From assembly GCA_016866785.1 (NCBI GenBank), contig VGLH01000008.1, positions 1 to 55,020 of the forward strand: DNA of 55,020 bases, read 5' to 3'. The position numbers and the translations under genes were made by a program. This DNA is from Candidatus Poribacteria bacterium. Lineage in GTDB: Bacteria; Poribacteria; WGA-4E; GCA-2687025. Below are positions 21,377-30,100 of the stretch, one piece after another. Every line of letters starts with the position of its first letter. Within the stretch, counting starts at the first letter, position 1. The notes under the pieces are model-generated. The model did not search any database, was not told the DNA's origin, and saw nothing but the letters and a program-made list of their open reading frames with translations.

Positions 21377-23311
21377 TCAGAAGATCCAGAACGTGTACGT
21401 CTGCTCCTGCATGATGACGCTGAGAGCGCTCCAGAAGCTCCCGATGGTGAACTCGCCGAGGATGAGTCCCAGGAAAAACGGCGTCGCTCGCTGGAGGGCT
21501 TTCAGCCCACCATATCGCAGGATCGCTGCCTTCGCAATCGACGCGATGACGAGGCAAAACCAGATGTAGTCGATCCCGAAGTTCGTCGAGAGGGCGTATC
21601 CCGCCGGGTGGAGGGGCCACCACAGGAACTGCATCCGCATCGCCATCAGGAAGAACGTGAAGACGAATCCGACCGCCAGGAAAAAGATGGCAGGCAGGTC
21701 GGGGTCGGTCGGCGACATGAGCCGACCCGTCAGCCGGTTGAACGTTTCATACCCGAACCAGTACCCGGGAGCCGTGTTCGTGTTGTAGCTCATGTGGAGC
21801 AGCGACGCGAACGAGGCGGGAACCGCGACGACGACCGCCAGCAGGATCGCCCAACTCAGGCGGCGGTTGTCCATGCGCGCCCGCTCCGCCATCTTGTAGG
21901 CTTCCAACTGCACGGGCATTGGATGGTTCCGATAGGAGCGGTTGAAGAACCAGTAGATCGTCATGATCGTCAGGCTGGGAGCGCCGAGGCGTCTCGACCC
22001 GAAGATGTCGACGAGGATGTGCTCGGCGTTCATGGGCGTCAGCTCGTGCGTTGGGGGACCCAGCTCCGCCCGCATGCGCGCGATCGCCGTCGAGATGCCC
22101 AAGTAGATGGCGAAGAAGAGCACCGCGCTCCAGAGCGACATGCCCGCCTGGACGGAGAATCCCACCAGGGCGAGCACACCGACGACGAACCCGCCAATCG
22201 CCCAGCGGTAGGGCATCGGTTCCCGCGACTCGTCGATCTCCTTCCGGTCGGGCGTCGCCGCCAGCGCCGTGCGGATCACCTGACCCAGATGGCGGCGGGA
22301 TATCCAGATCGCCAGCGCCGCCAAGCCGATCCACGCGCCGGATGACTGCTCGTTCAGGTAGGGGAACCCCGGCAGATTACGAAGGCCAGCCGCCGCCGCG
22401 AGCACCTGCTGCCCCTTGCGGAACAGGTAGAAGAACCAGATGGAGAAGCACAGGTCCAGCGGCAGGAAGAACGCCAGCCCGACCGCGAACGGGTAGAGGG
22501 GCCACGGCAGGCGTCCGATGGCGTTCCACGGTTTCTGCGTGAAGACGGTTCCCAGTTGCGAGAACTTGACGGGTATCACCGGGATCGACGGGAAGAAGTG
22601 GTTCAACCCGTTGATGAGGTCGATGCCGCCCGCCAGGGCGAACGCCGCCCACATGACCGGGTTGCGGAACAGCCCCGCTGCGCCCTTCTCGTCGCTCAGT
22701 GCAAGCGGAACCTGGATGATCGGGTAGCTCAGCTTTTCGTCTTCGGTCCACGCCTTGCGGACGATCGCGTTGATGCAGAGCATCACGAACAGCAGGACGA
22801 AGATGAACCCGCCCCACCAGAGCATCGGGCCCATCCACGCCAGCAGGTTGTGCCGCGTGAACAACGACACGCCGCCGTCATAGTAGCCGTCCATCACCTG
22901 TGTATCGCGGATCGTCAGCCACGTGGGCAGATGGGGCTGGATGAGCGTCTGCCACTCGTTCTCCGGCGTGGCGAAGCGAAAGACGTGCGGGATCGACGGG
23001 ATGAGAATCTGGAGCATGTCGTGCGAGGCGATCGTCGACATGATCCCGATCATCACGTAGATCGTCAGGAGCTCGCCCGGCGTCAGCGCGACGGACGGGA
23101 AGAAGCGCCGCACCGCCAGGTTGAGCAGCACAACGACCAGCAGGCTGAAGACGACGTTGTAGAAGATGGACGCGCAGGTGGGGTGCCCGGAGTACCAGAC
23201 GATCTCGATCTGGATGACCCAGTAGCAGTTGAGCGGGCCCAGCAACAGAGCGATGAGGATGGCTCGCCAGGTGACGCTGCGGGGATTGGGCGCGCTGCCC
23301 CCTTTCCTCAT
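21377..23311 (-). CDS. DUF6785/DUF6784-type polytopic membrane protein (OPT-like)
   Basis: 644-residue membrane protein with about 14 hydrophobic segments, for example ILIALLLGPLNCYWVIQIEI, FSLLVVVLLNLAVRRFF, LLTIYVMIGIMSTIAS, LWWGGFIFVLLFVMLCINAI, ALAIWI and FFLAVGFVFTFFLMAMRMQF. The segment FNRSYRNHPMPVQLEAYKMA and the long central loop match, from memory, the DUF6785/DUF6784 family, which looks like a relative of oligopeptide transporters and is frequent in Poribacteria-like genomes. ATG 23311 gives MRKGGSAPNPRSVTWRA; a GTG at 23317 is equally possible, and neither has a strong ribosome site. It lies between the DUF993 and isomerase genes, so uptake of the operon's substrate is a reasonable guess. 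Confidence 0.75.
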   Translation of the reverse strand: MRKGGSAPNPRSVTWRAILIALLLGPLNCYWVIQIEIVWYSGHPTCASIFYNVVFSLLVVVLLNLAVRRFFPSVALTPGELLTIYVMIGIMSTIASHDMLQILIPSIPHVFRFATPENEWQTLIQPHLPTWLTIRDTQVMDGYYDGGVSLFTRHNLLAWMGPMLWWGGFIFVLLFVMLCINAIVRKAWTEDEKLSYPIIQVPLALSDEKGAAGLFRNPVMWAAFALAGGIDLINGLNHFFPSIPVIPVKFSQLGTVFTQKPWNAIGRLPWPLYPFAVGLAFFLPLDLCFSIWFFYLFRKGQQVLAAAAGLRNLPGFPYLNEQSSGAWIGLAALAIWISRRHLGQVIRTALAATPDRKEIDESREPMPYRWAIGGFVVGVLALVGFSVQAGMSLWSAVLFFAIYLGISTAIARMRAELGPPTHELTPMNAEHILVDIFGSRRLGAPSLTIMTIYWFFNRSYRNHPMPVQLEAYKMAERARMDNRRLSWAILLAVVVAVPASFASLLHMSYNTNTAPGYWFGYETFNRLTGRLMSPTDPDLPAIFFLAVGFVFTFFLMAMRMQFLWWPLHPAGYALSTNFGIDYIWFCLVIASIAKAAILRYGGLKALQRATPFFLGLILGEFTIGSFWSALSVIMQEQTYTFWIF

Positions 23312-23359
23312 TGGCACATGGGTTCAGACGATGCGGGCGCAGCGTGACCGTTGGATGCG

Positions 23360-24541
23360 TCAGACGTGGGGCTCGATATGCCTTCGGTACGCCTCAAGGG
23401 ATTCGTCCTCGGTGAAGAGCCCCGCCAGGTCCATCAACCGGTAGATGCCGACCCGATGCAGAAGCCCCCGCTGGTGCGAGTTGCTGGGTAGCAGCAGGTC
23501 GTTTTCCTGCTTGCCGCGCAGCATGGCGACCGTCGCGACGCCGTGCTTGTACGCCGCCGTCGGAGCCTGGAACACCCAGTAGGACAGCGGAACCGTCGGC
23601 AGGAGCCACCGCCGGTAGAGCTCGATATCGCCTGCCGCCAGGGCGTTCAGCGCTTGCTCTGCCACGTCTTCGAACAGGCTCATGCAGCCCAGCAGTGCGT
23701 GGCTGAAGTCTCCGAAAGGATAGCGAACGCCCGATGACTCGTAAACCCCAGCGGCGACCGGATGATCCGTTCCCTCGATGAGCTCGACGTAGTGGTAGTC
23801 GTCGCCCGTCTTGACGATCTTGCCCAACGCGGCGAGCCGCCGTCGGATGTCGATCTCCCGGTCTTCATCCAGGAGCGATATCTTGGCGCTCTCGAAGTTG
23901 GGAAGCTCCATGACTCGGTAGAACGACTCGCCGGGGAAGTAGCCCCTCATCCGCGCGTTGAACATCTCTCCGAGCCAGTGAGCCAGCAGGGGACCTTCCG
24001 CCGCCGCGTCGATGGCGCTGTAGACCTCGACGAAGTCCGATTCGGTCCGCCCGGCGAGATACGGTGTCGGGAACACGGCGACTTTCCCGCCGAGCGACTG
24101 AATCTCTCTCACCTGCCGGATGTACGCCTGGGCGATCGCCCGATTGCTCGGATCGAACGCGCGGATGTCATCGGTTCCAGCGCCGAAGTACCAGCGGCGT
24201 CCGTTCGCCTGCTCGGCGGTCTGCTGGAGCAGATAGGCGACGTGTCCACGCGGCAGGATGTCGCGTTGAGCCGTATCCATGCCATCCGCGACGCCCAATC
24301 CTGCGTTCCAGATGTGCTCGCGGATCTCCGCCGTCTTGGTCCAATCGACGACGCTCAGGTCGAACTCGGTCTCGCTGCCGGCGTAGTCGGGGTTGATGAC
24401 GATGTGGACGGCGGCGTCCACTTCACGGACCGGAGTCGCGGGTTGGGAGGCCCGAGGCGGCTGCCCGAAGAGACGCGCGCGAGGGATGTAGTACTCACGG
24501 GAACCGTCGCAGGTCGGAAGCCATATCCCCGTCTCAGGCAT
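23360..24541 (-). CDS. DUF993 family (dihydrodipicolinate synthase-like) protein
   Basis: 393-residue protein resembling the DUF993 group, annotated elsewhere as dihydrodipicolinate synthase-like TIM-barrel enzymes. The match rests on the pattern AAVHIVINPDYAG, VDWTKTAEIREHIWNAGLGV and ADGMDTAQRDI, followed by GTDDIRAFD and a central barrel with KVAVFPTPYLAGRT and GPLLAHWLGEMFN. A candidate Schiff-base lysine is not certain. It opens MPETGIWLPTCDGSREYYIP. It is the first gene of the minus-strand group ending with PhyH at 19739, 48 bp before the membrane protein. An aldolase or lyase step on a sugar-derived substrate is a reasonable inference. Confidence 0.75.
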   Translation of the reverse strand: MPETGIWLPTCDGSREYYIPRARLFGQPPRASQPATPVREVDAAVHIVINPDYAGSETEFDLSVVDWTKTAEIREHIWNAGLGVADGMDTAQRDILPRGHVAYLLQQTAEQANGRRWYFGAGTDDIRAFDPSNRAIAQAYIRQVREIQSLGGKVAVFPTPYLAGRTESDFVEVYSAIDAAAEGPLLAHWLGEMFNARMRGYFPGESFYRVMELPNFESAKISLLDEDREIDIRRRLAALGKIVKTGDDYHYVELIEGTDHPVAAGVYESSGVRYPFGDFSHALLGCMSLFEDVAEQALNALAAGDIELYRRWLLPTVPLSYWVFQAPTAAYKHGVATVAMLRGKQENDLLLPSNSHQRGLLHRVGIYRLMDLAGLFTEDESLEAYRRHIEPHV

Positions 24542-24612
24542 GGGGAGCCCTTTCTGTCGCGTACGTCTGCCGCGCGTTGGGGTGTCGATCCGTGCGTGCC
24601 GTCATCCCAACC

Positions 24613-24645
24613 TTCTCCCTCGATATGGACGGAGAGGGCGAGGGA
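24613..24645. other. Imperfect inverted repeat after the STAND gene
   Basis: CCTTCTCCCTC and GGAGAGGGCGAGGG face each other across about nine bases. It lies 16 bp beyond the stop of the minus-strand STAND gene and before the DUF993 start, a place where a terminator is expected. Pairing is imperfect and no T-run follows, so it may instead be a degenerate dispersed palindrome. Confidence 0.3.
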
Positions 24646-24660
24646 ACCGGACGCAGCGGC

Positions 24661-26838
24661 TTACCGGCGCATCTGGGCTTCGACGATTTCGAGGTTCTGC
24701 CTAGACTGCCGGGTCAGGGGATGGTCAGGACCCAGGAACTGCTCGCAGATGCGAAGCGCGCGTTCGGTGCATTGTCGCGCACCTGCCACATCACCCAGTT
24801 GTAGAAGAACGCCGCCCAGGTTGTTCACGTCCCTCGCGACTTCGGGGTGGTCTTTGCCGTACGCCGTTTCGTCGATGCGGAGGGCGCGCTCGAAGTGCTC
24901 CTTCGCCCCCTCCAGATCGTGCAGGTCTCGCAGAACGCCGCCCAGGTTGTTCACGTCCCTTGCGACTTCGGGATGGTCTTTCCCGTACGCCGCTTCATCG
25001 ATGCGAATGGCGCGCTCGAAGCAAGCCTTCGCGCCCGGCAGATCGCCCAGGTCGTGCAGAACGCCGCCCAGGTTGTTCACGCACATCGCGACGGTGGGGT
25101 GGTCTTTGCCAAGGGCAGTCTCCAAGATAGGCAGGGCGCGCTCGAAGCACGCCTTCGCCCTCGGCAGATCGCCCAGGTCACACAGAACGCTGCCCAGATT
25201 GTTCACGAGTGTGGCGACGTTGGGATGCGCTTGTCCAAGGAGCGTCTCGAAGATAGATAAGGCGCGCTCGAAGCAAGCCTTCGCCCCCAGCAGATCGCCC
25301 TGGGCTCGCAGAACGCCGCCCAGGTTGCTCACGCCGATCGCGACGGTGGGGTGGTCTTCGCCGTACTTGGCTTCCGCGAGTTCGAGCGCCCACGTCAGGT
25401 ACTCCTTCGCGCGGGCGAAGTCGGCGATCTCCCGCATCAGCCTGCCGACGTCCAACACGAACTCGCCTACATCGCCGCCGAGCCCGAGCGCCCTGACGCG
25501 CTCCAAGACGGCGATCATGTGGGGAACCTCGGACCGCAGCGCTCCCAGCCGCGTCACGAGCTCGGCATCCTCGACGTGGATCAACGGCGCATACGCCCGC
25601 GCGACCGAGAGCGCTGCCTCCTGCTCCGCCTCCGGTTCCTCGGCGACCTTCTCCCGCACGAACTCCTGAATCAGCCGATGGCAGACGATCCGTCCCGCGT
25701 CCGCCACATCGAGCATGCCGATCTGCCGCGCCTCGTGCAGCGCGTTCGCGAAGCGCGTCGGAGAGGGAGGCGCATCCGACAGGCCGCTTGCCGCCGCGAG
25801 CAGGTCGGACCCGATCGAGTTCGGCGCGTGGAACGCCGCCGCGACGACGACCTGCTTGGCGTCGATCAGGTTCCCGTCTTCCGTCAGGCGTTCCCAGGTC
25901 GTCCCGAACGTCGCGCGCACGCCTCGCACGTAGTCGTCGGGGTTGGACTCATCGAGCACGGCGACGCAACCCATCTTTTCGAGCATCGCGTCGTAGTCCT
26001 CGAAGGAGACGTCCGTGCGGGCGTTCAGGTAACCGACGGCGAGGCGCAGCGCCAGCGGCAGGTAGCCGACGCGCTCCGTGATGGACGCCGCCTTGGCGTG
26101 CTCGGGCGAGCCGGGCTCCGGTCGGCGTCGCTCGGAGCTCTCGGCGCGCGATAGCAGGAGTTCGAGCGCGTCTTCGGGGCGCAGCAGGTCGAGCCGCATC
26201 GTGTCGAGTTCGGCGGTTTCGGCGAGGCGCAGGACCCGCGTCGTCACGAGCGCGTGGTGTCCCTTCACGCCCCGTAGCGCATCCACCCACGGCTTGACGG
26301 TTCCCCACTTCTCGACGTTGTCGAACACGACGAGGAGGGGCTTCGTCTTCTGCTGGAGGGCATGAACCACCTTGAGGATCGCCGTATCCTGATGTGGTTC
26401 TTCGATGTCCAACGTGATGGCTTGGTTCGCCATCGAGGATCGGGCGGACCCCTCGTCTGCGACGACCCAGTAGACGCCGTCGGGGTAGTCGTCGCGGTGG
26501 CGGGCGGCGTATTCGGCGGCGAGCTGCGTCTTGCCGATGCCGCCGATGCCGGATAGCGCCGTCACCGAAAGGGCGTTGGCGGATTCGAGCCGCCGACGAA
26601 CTTCTCCGAGTTCGTCGCTGCGTCCGATGAACCCGTCTCCGAGGGATGCCGGGGCGAAGGTGGGAGTCGGGGCAAGTTCAGGCTTCGGTGCGTCTGTCCT
26701 AGGCGCGGGAAGCGGTTCCGGGCCTACGAGCTTGAATGCCGTGACCTTGTTCCGGTCTAGACGACGTACGATAAGCCAACCTGCGGCACCCAATGCCGCA
26801 GCCACGGCCGAAGGCACAATCAATGGGACCCAGTCCAT
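24661..26838 (-). CDS. Membrane-anchored STAND (NB-ARC-type) NTPase with tandem TPRs
   Basis: 725-residue signalling NTPase. One N-terminal membrane helix (residues 5-25, PLIVPSAVAAALGAAGWLIV) is followed by a Pro/Ala-rich linker to about 65 and an NTPase core: IGRSDELGEVRRRL, Walker A GIGGIGKT (97-104), Walker B KPLLVVFDNVE (167-176), TTRVLRLAETAEL (sensor-like) and GYLPLALRLAVGYL (GLPLAL motif). Winged-helix-like and helical parts extend to about 480. Residues 484-693 are five 42-residue TPRs of kinesin-light-chain type plus a partial sixth to 725. STAND proteins detect a ligand with the repeat domain and oligomerise; bacterial relatives include regulators and anti-phage sensors. No effector domain is evident, so the anchor may localise it. 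It diverges from the TPR giant at 27102 across 263 bp. Confidence 0.85.
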   Translation of the reverse strand: MDWVPLIVPSAVAAALGAAGWLIVRRLDRNKVTAFKLVGPEPLPAPRTDAPKPELAPTPTFAPASLGDGFIGRSDELGEVRRRLESANALSVTALSGIGGIGKTQLAAEYAARHRDDYPDGVYWVVADEGSARSSMANQAITLDIEEPHQDTAILKVVHALQQKTKPLLVVFDNVEKWGTVKPWVDALRGVKGHHALVTTRVLRLAETAELDTMRLDLLRPEDALELLLSRAESSERRRPEPGSPEHAKAASITERVGYLPLALRLAVGYLNARTDVSFEDYDAMLEKMGCVAVLDESNPDDYVRGVRATFGTTWERLTEDGNLIDAKQVVVAAAFHAPNSIGSDLLAAASGLSDAPPSPTRFANALHEARQIGMLDVADAGRIVCHRLIQEFVREKVAEEPEAEQEAALSVARAYAPLIHVEDAELVTRLGALRSEVPHMIAVLERVRALGLGGDVGEFVLDVGRLMREIADFARAKEYLTWALELAEAKYGEDHPTVAIGVSNLGGVLRAQGDLLGAKACFERALSIFETLLGQAHPNVATLVNNLGSVLCDLGDLPRAKACFERALPILETALGKDHPTVAMCVNNLGGVLHDLGDLPGAKACFERAIRIDEAAYGKDHPEVARDVNNLGGVLRDLHDLEGAKEHFERALRIDETAYGKDHPEVARDVNNLGGVLLQLGDVAGARQCTERALRICEQFLGPDHPLTRQSRQNLEIVEAQMRR
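24760..25389 (-). repeat. Five tandem 126-bp repeats encoding 42-residue TPR units
   Basis: Units at 25264-25389, 25138-25263, 25012-25137, 24886-25011 and 24760-24885 (in reading order) encode variants of a unit with DHP-VA--VNNLGGVL-DLGDL and AKACFERAL. The last two share the 20-residue stretch AYGKDHPEVARDVNNLGGVL exactly and are very similar at DNA level, pointing to recent duplication or gene conversion. A truncated sixth unit ends the protein. Confidence 0.9.
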
Positions 26839-27101
26839 CGCGCGGACTCCTTACCCGAAGATCCGGTCGCGTTCGCGGCGAGTCTTCAACTAGAGATATG
26901 TCGCATCTCGTTGGATTCGGCAAGATGGTTCTGTCGGCGGGCGCGTCCGTGGTCGGCGGCGCGTCCGGCGATTGCGTGTACCGTTCGATGGGCATTGGAC
27001 GTTTTTCACGTGAACGTGGCGTATTGGCAGCGCTGCGGCTGTGCGACGAGCTCTCCGGGACGACCGTTTGCAGGCGGCGTTCCCAAAGAGGGCGAACTCA
27101 G
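26839..27101. other. 263-bp divergent region between the STAND and giant TPR genes
   Basis: Both promoters for the divergent genes starting at 26838 (minus) and 27102 (plus) must lie here or nearby. The plus frame is open through this region, but the sequence shows no domain, and the ATG at 27102 better fits the start of the TPR protein. No obvious operator palindrome was seen. Confidence 0.4.
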
Positions 27102-30100
27102 ATGGGTTGGCTTCTAGAACGCATGCAAGACGTTCTCACCCGTGTCCTGCTCCGACAAGGCGTCTGGATGCTCCGCCACGGACGGGCGAAGACCGCCCTG
27201 GCGATCGCCACGCGAGCCCTGCACACCTATGGACGCCTCGATCCCGACTCCGGCGAGACGGTCCCGCGTCAGGAGGACGACTACGCCGACGCCCTGCTCC
27301 TCAAGGCGCGCGCGTTGGCGCATGTCCACTCGCCCAACGCCGTGGGGGCATATCTCCGCGCCCGGCAGTGGACGTCGCTCCAGCCGGAGGACATCGACTT
27401 TCTCGGCGGTTACTATCTGAACCACGTCCCCAAGACCTTCTCCGCGTTCCCCATCTATCTCGACTGGTACAAGCAGGCGGAAGACCCCGACGACGCCGAA
27501 CAGCGCATCCGGCGAGTCGCCGAGATCCGCCAGAACGAGCTTCCCGACGAACCGACGCTGCCCGTTCGTCAGGAGTTGAACGAGTACCTCGCCGCGCATT
27601 TCCCGACGTGGCACTGGACGCTCGAGCATCTCGCCAACTGCCACCTGGTCTACGAGGACCTCGACGCCGCGCACGCCTGCCTCGCGGAATGGTACGCGCG
27701 GGAACCGGACAACCGCGAAGTGCGTTCGCGCGAACGCCTCACCGCAGGTCAGCGCCACTTGGCGGCGAATCAGCTTCCGGAAGCCATCGGAGCCTTCGAG
27801 ACGTCGATGGCTGCCCACGGCAGCGCTGCCGAGGCAGCCGCCCGGGAACTGCTCTCCGTCGTCCGCCGGGCGCGGCTCAGCAAGGCGCAGGTGCGGCACA
27901 TCCGTCGGGCGTTCGACGGGTTCAGCCTCCGCACCGATGACGTGGGGCTCCTCGTCGATTACGCGACGTGGGTGGCTCAGTCGGACGACGAGGCGGCTCT
28001 GGCGACGCTCCACCGCGCCGTGGACATCGACCCGCAACATCCGACGGCGCTCTGGGAGCTCTCCATCGCTCTCTATCGCCGAGGTCATCCCCAGCATGCC
28101 TTGGAGCATCTCGACCGGTTCCTGCGGATACGTCCCGACGACCTTCGGGCGACCGTCTGGGCGTCGCGCATCGCCGAGGAGGTGGGCGACTGGGAAAGCG
28201 CCATCGCGTTCCTCGACCGGGTTCCGACGCGAAACGCCCAGCAAGACCTGCGATACGCCCGCGCCTTGATATCCCTCAAGCGAACCGAAGCAGCGCGCGA
28301 CCTGCTGACGGCACTCGACCTGAACGCGCTCCCGGCGGAACAGCGCGCAGTCGCCGAACGTCTTCTCGCCGATGTTCTCTACGAATCCGGTGATCTCGAC
28401 GGAGCCGCCGAGCGCTACGAAATCCTGCTGGATACGTCCGACGACTGGACGCTCTACTACCGCCTCGGCGTCGCCTTCCTAGCCCGGCAGCGTTGGGAGG
28501 ACGCCCGCGACGCGCTCTCGGAGGCGATCCTGCGGAACCCGGGGCACGTTCCCTCGCTGAACGCGCGCGGCAGCGCGAGCTTCCACCTGGGAGACCGCAA
28601 GGGCGCGTCGGAGGACTTTCACGAAGCGCTCCTGCACGACCTGCATCAGCCCAAGACGCTCTACGCCCTGGCGCTCTGCCTGATCGACGATGACGTGGAC
28701 CTGGCGGCGACGTTCCTCCGACACGCCGTCGAATACGCTCCCGACATGGCTGGAGCCTGGCTCGCCCTGGCTCGGATCGCGGAGGAGGGCGAGGACTGGG
28801 CGGAAGCAACGAGAGCGTACCGCAAGGCGATGGAGAACTCGGACGATCCGGCGATCCACGCGCGGCTCGCCTTCGTCGCCCTGAGATCCGGAGACCACAG
28901 CGCCGCGACGGAATACTTCGAACAGCGAGCCGACGCGGACGACGCCGACGCCTTCGCCCGCTACGCGCTCGGCATGTGCAGCTTGCAGGCGGGCGACCTG
29001 GTACGCGCTGCTCAACAATGGCGCGCCAGCCTCTTGGTGCGCGACGATCCGAAGCTCCGCGAGGACCTCGCGTGGCTTCACATCCGGCTCGCAGACGCGG
29101 CGGCGGCTCGCAACCGAGCGGAGATGACGCAGCACTGGAACACGGCGATCGACCGCCACCCGGAGAGCCCCATCGTCGAGGCGCTCGTCCAGCGCTGGAC
29201 GGCGGAAGCGGTCCGGCGGCTGCGGTATCCCGAATCCTTCCATCCGTCGTCGCGCGATTTCCAGATCGCCTACGACCTGATGTCCGATGTGCTCCACTAC
29301 ACGGAGGGTGACCCGGTCTATCGGCTGATCGCGGGGCTCTGCGCCGCGCGGATGGGCGATTGGCAGCTCGCCGACGATCTGGTGGAACCCCTTACGAACG
29401 AGGGGTTGTGGGCGACGGAGGCTGCCTATTTCGCCGCCGTCTGCCGGATGGAGCGGAACCTGCCCGACAGCACCCTGGCGATCCTCGAAACGCTCGGCAG
29501 AGACTGGGGCCCCTGGGAACCCTATGCCCAGGCGTTCCGCGTGCAGGTGTTCCTCTCGTCCAGCGACATCGATAAGACCGCGCGCGAACTCGCCATGCTC
29601 CGCGCGATGGCTCCCGAGCACTGCACGCAGGAGACGACGCTCGCCGTCCTGCTCCACCTGCGCGTGTGGCGGCAGCTCTACGATTTCGTTCAGGAGCTCC
29701 CGTCCGAGGATCGCTCGCCCCTGGCGTTCTACGCCCACGGGGTCGCCGCCCTCATGCTCCGGCGCGAGACGGAAGGCATCGAGCGCTTGGAGCAGGTTCC
29801 GGCGGGCTCGGAATGGGATTCGGCGGCGCAGTCGCTGCGTCTGACAGGCTACAAGCGGCAGGCGCTGCGGGCGTTCCAGGCGCTTGGGTGGTCGGAAGTC
29901 GCCCGGTCGCTCGAAGCGGTCGTCCAGATGGACGAAGACGACGAGACGGTGCGCGACTGGCTGGAACGCGCCAAGGTCTTCGCTCTGCTGTCGAGCCAGG
30001 ACCCCGGTTCCAGCGCAACGCTCGTCGCGAAGTGGCGCGAGCGCATCCGCCGCGAGCCGACGGACCCGCGTCCGCTCCATCAGTGGGCGACCTTCGCCTA

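Noticed and set aside
24613-24645. Strong terminator after the STAND gene
   Set aside because: The facing repeats pair imperfectly and no T-run follows, so only a weak feature was recorded.
26793-27101. N-terminal extension of the giant TPR protein to 26793
   Set aside because: The frame is open but the extra 103 residues are low-complexity basic sequence overlapping the divergent STAND start; ATG 27102 fits the first helix better.
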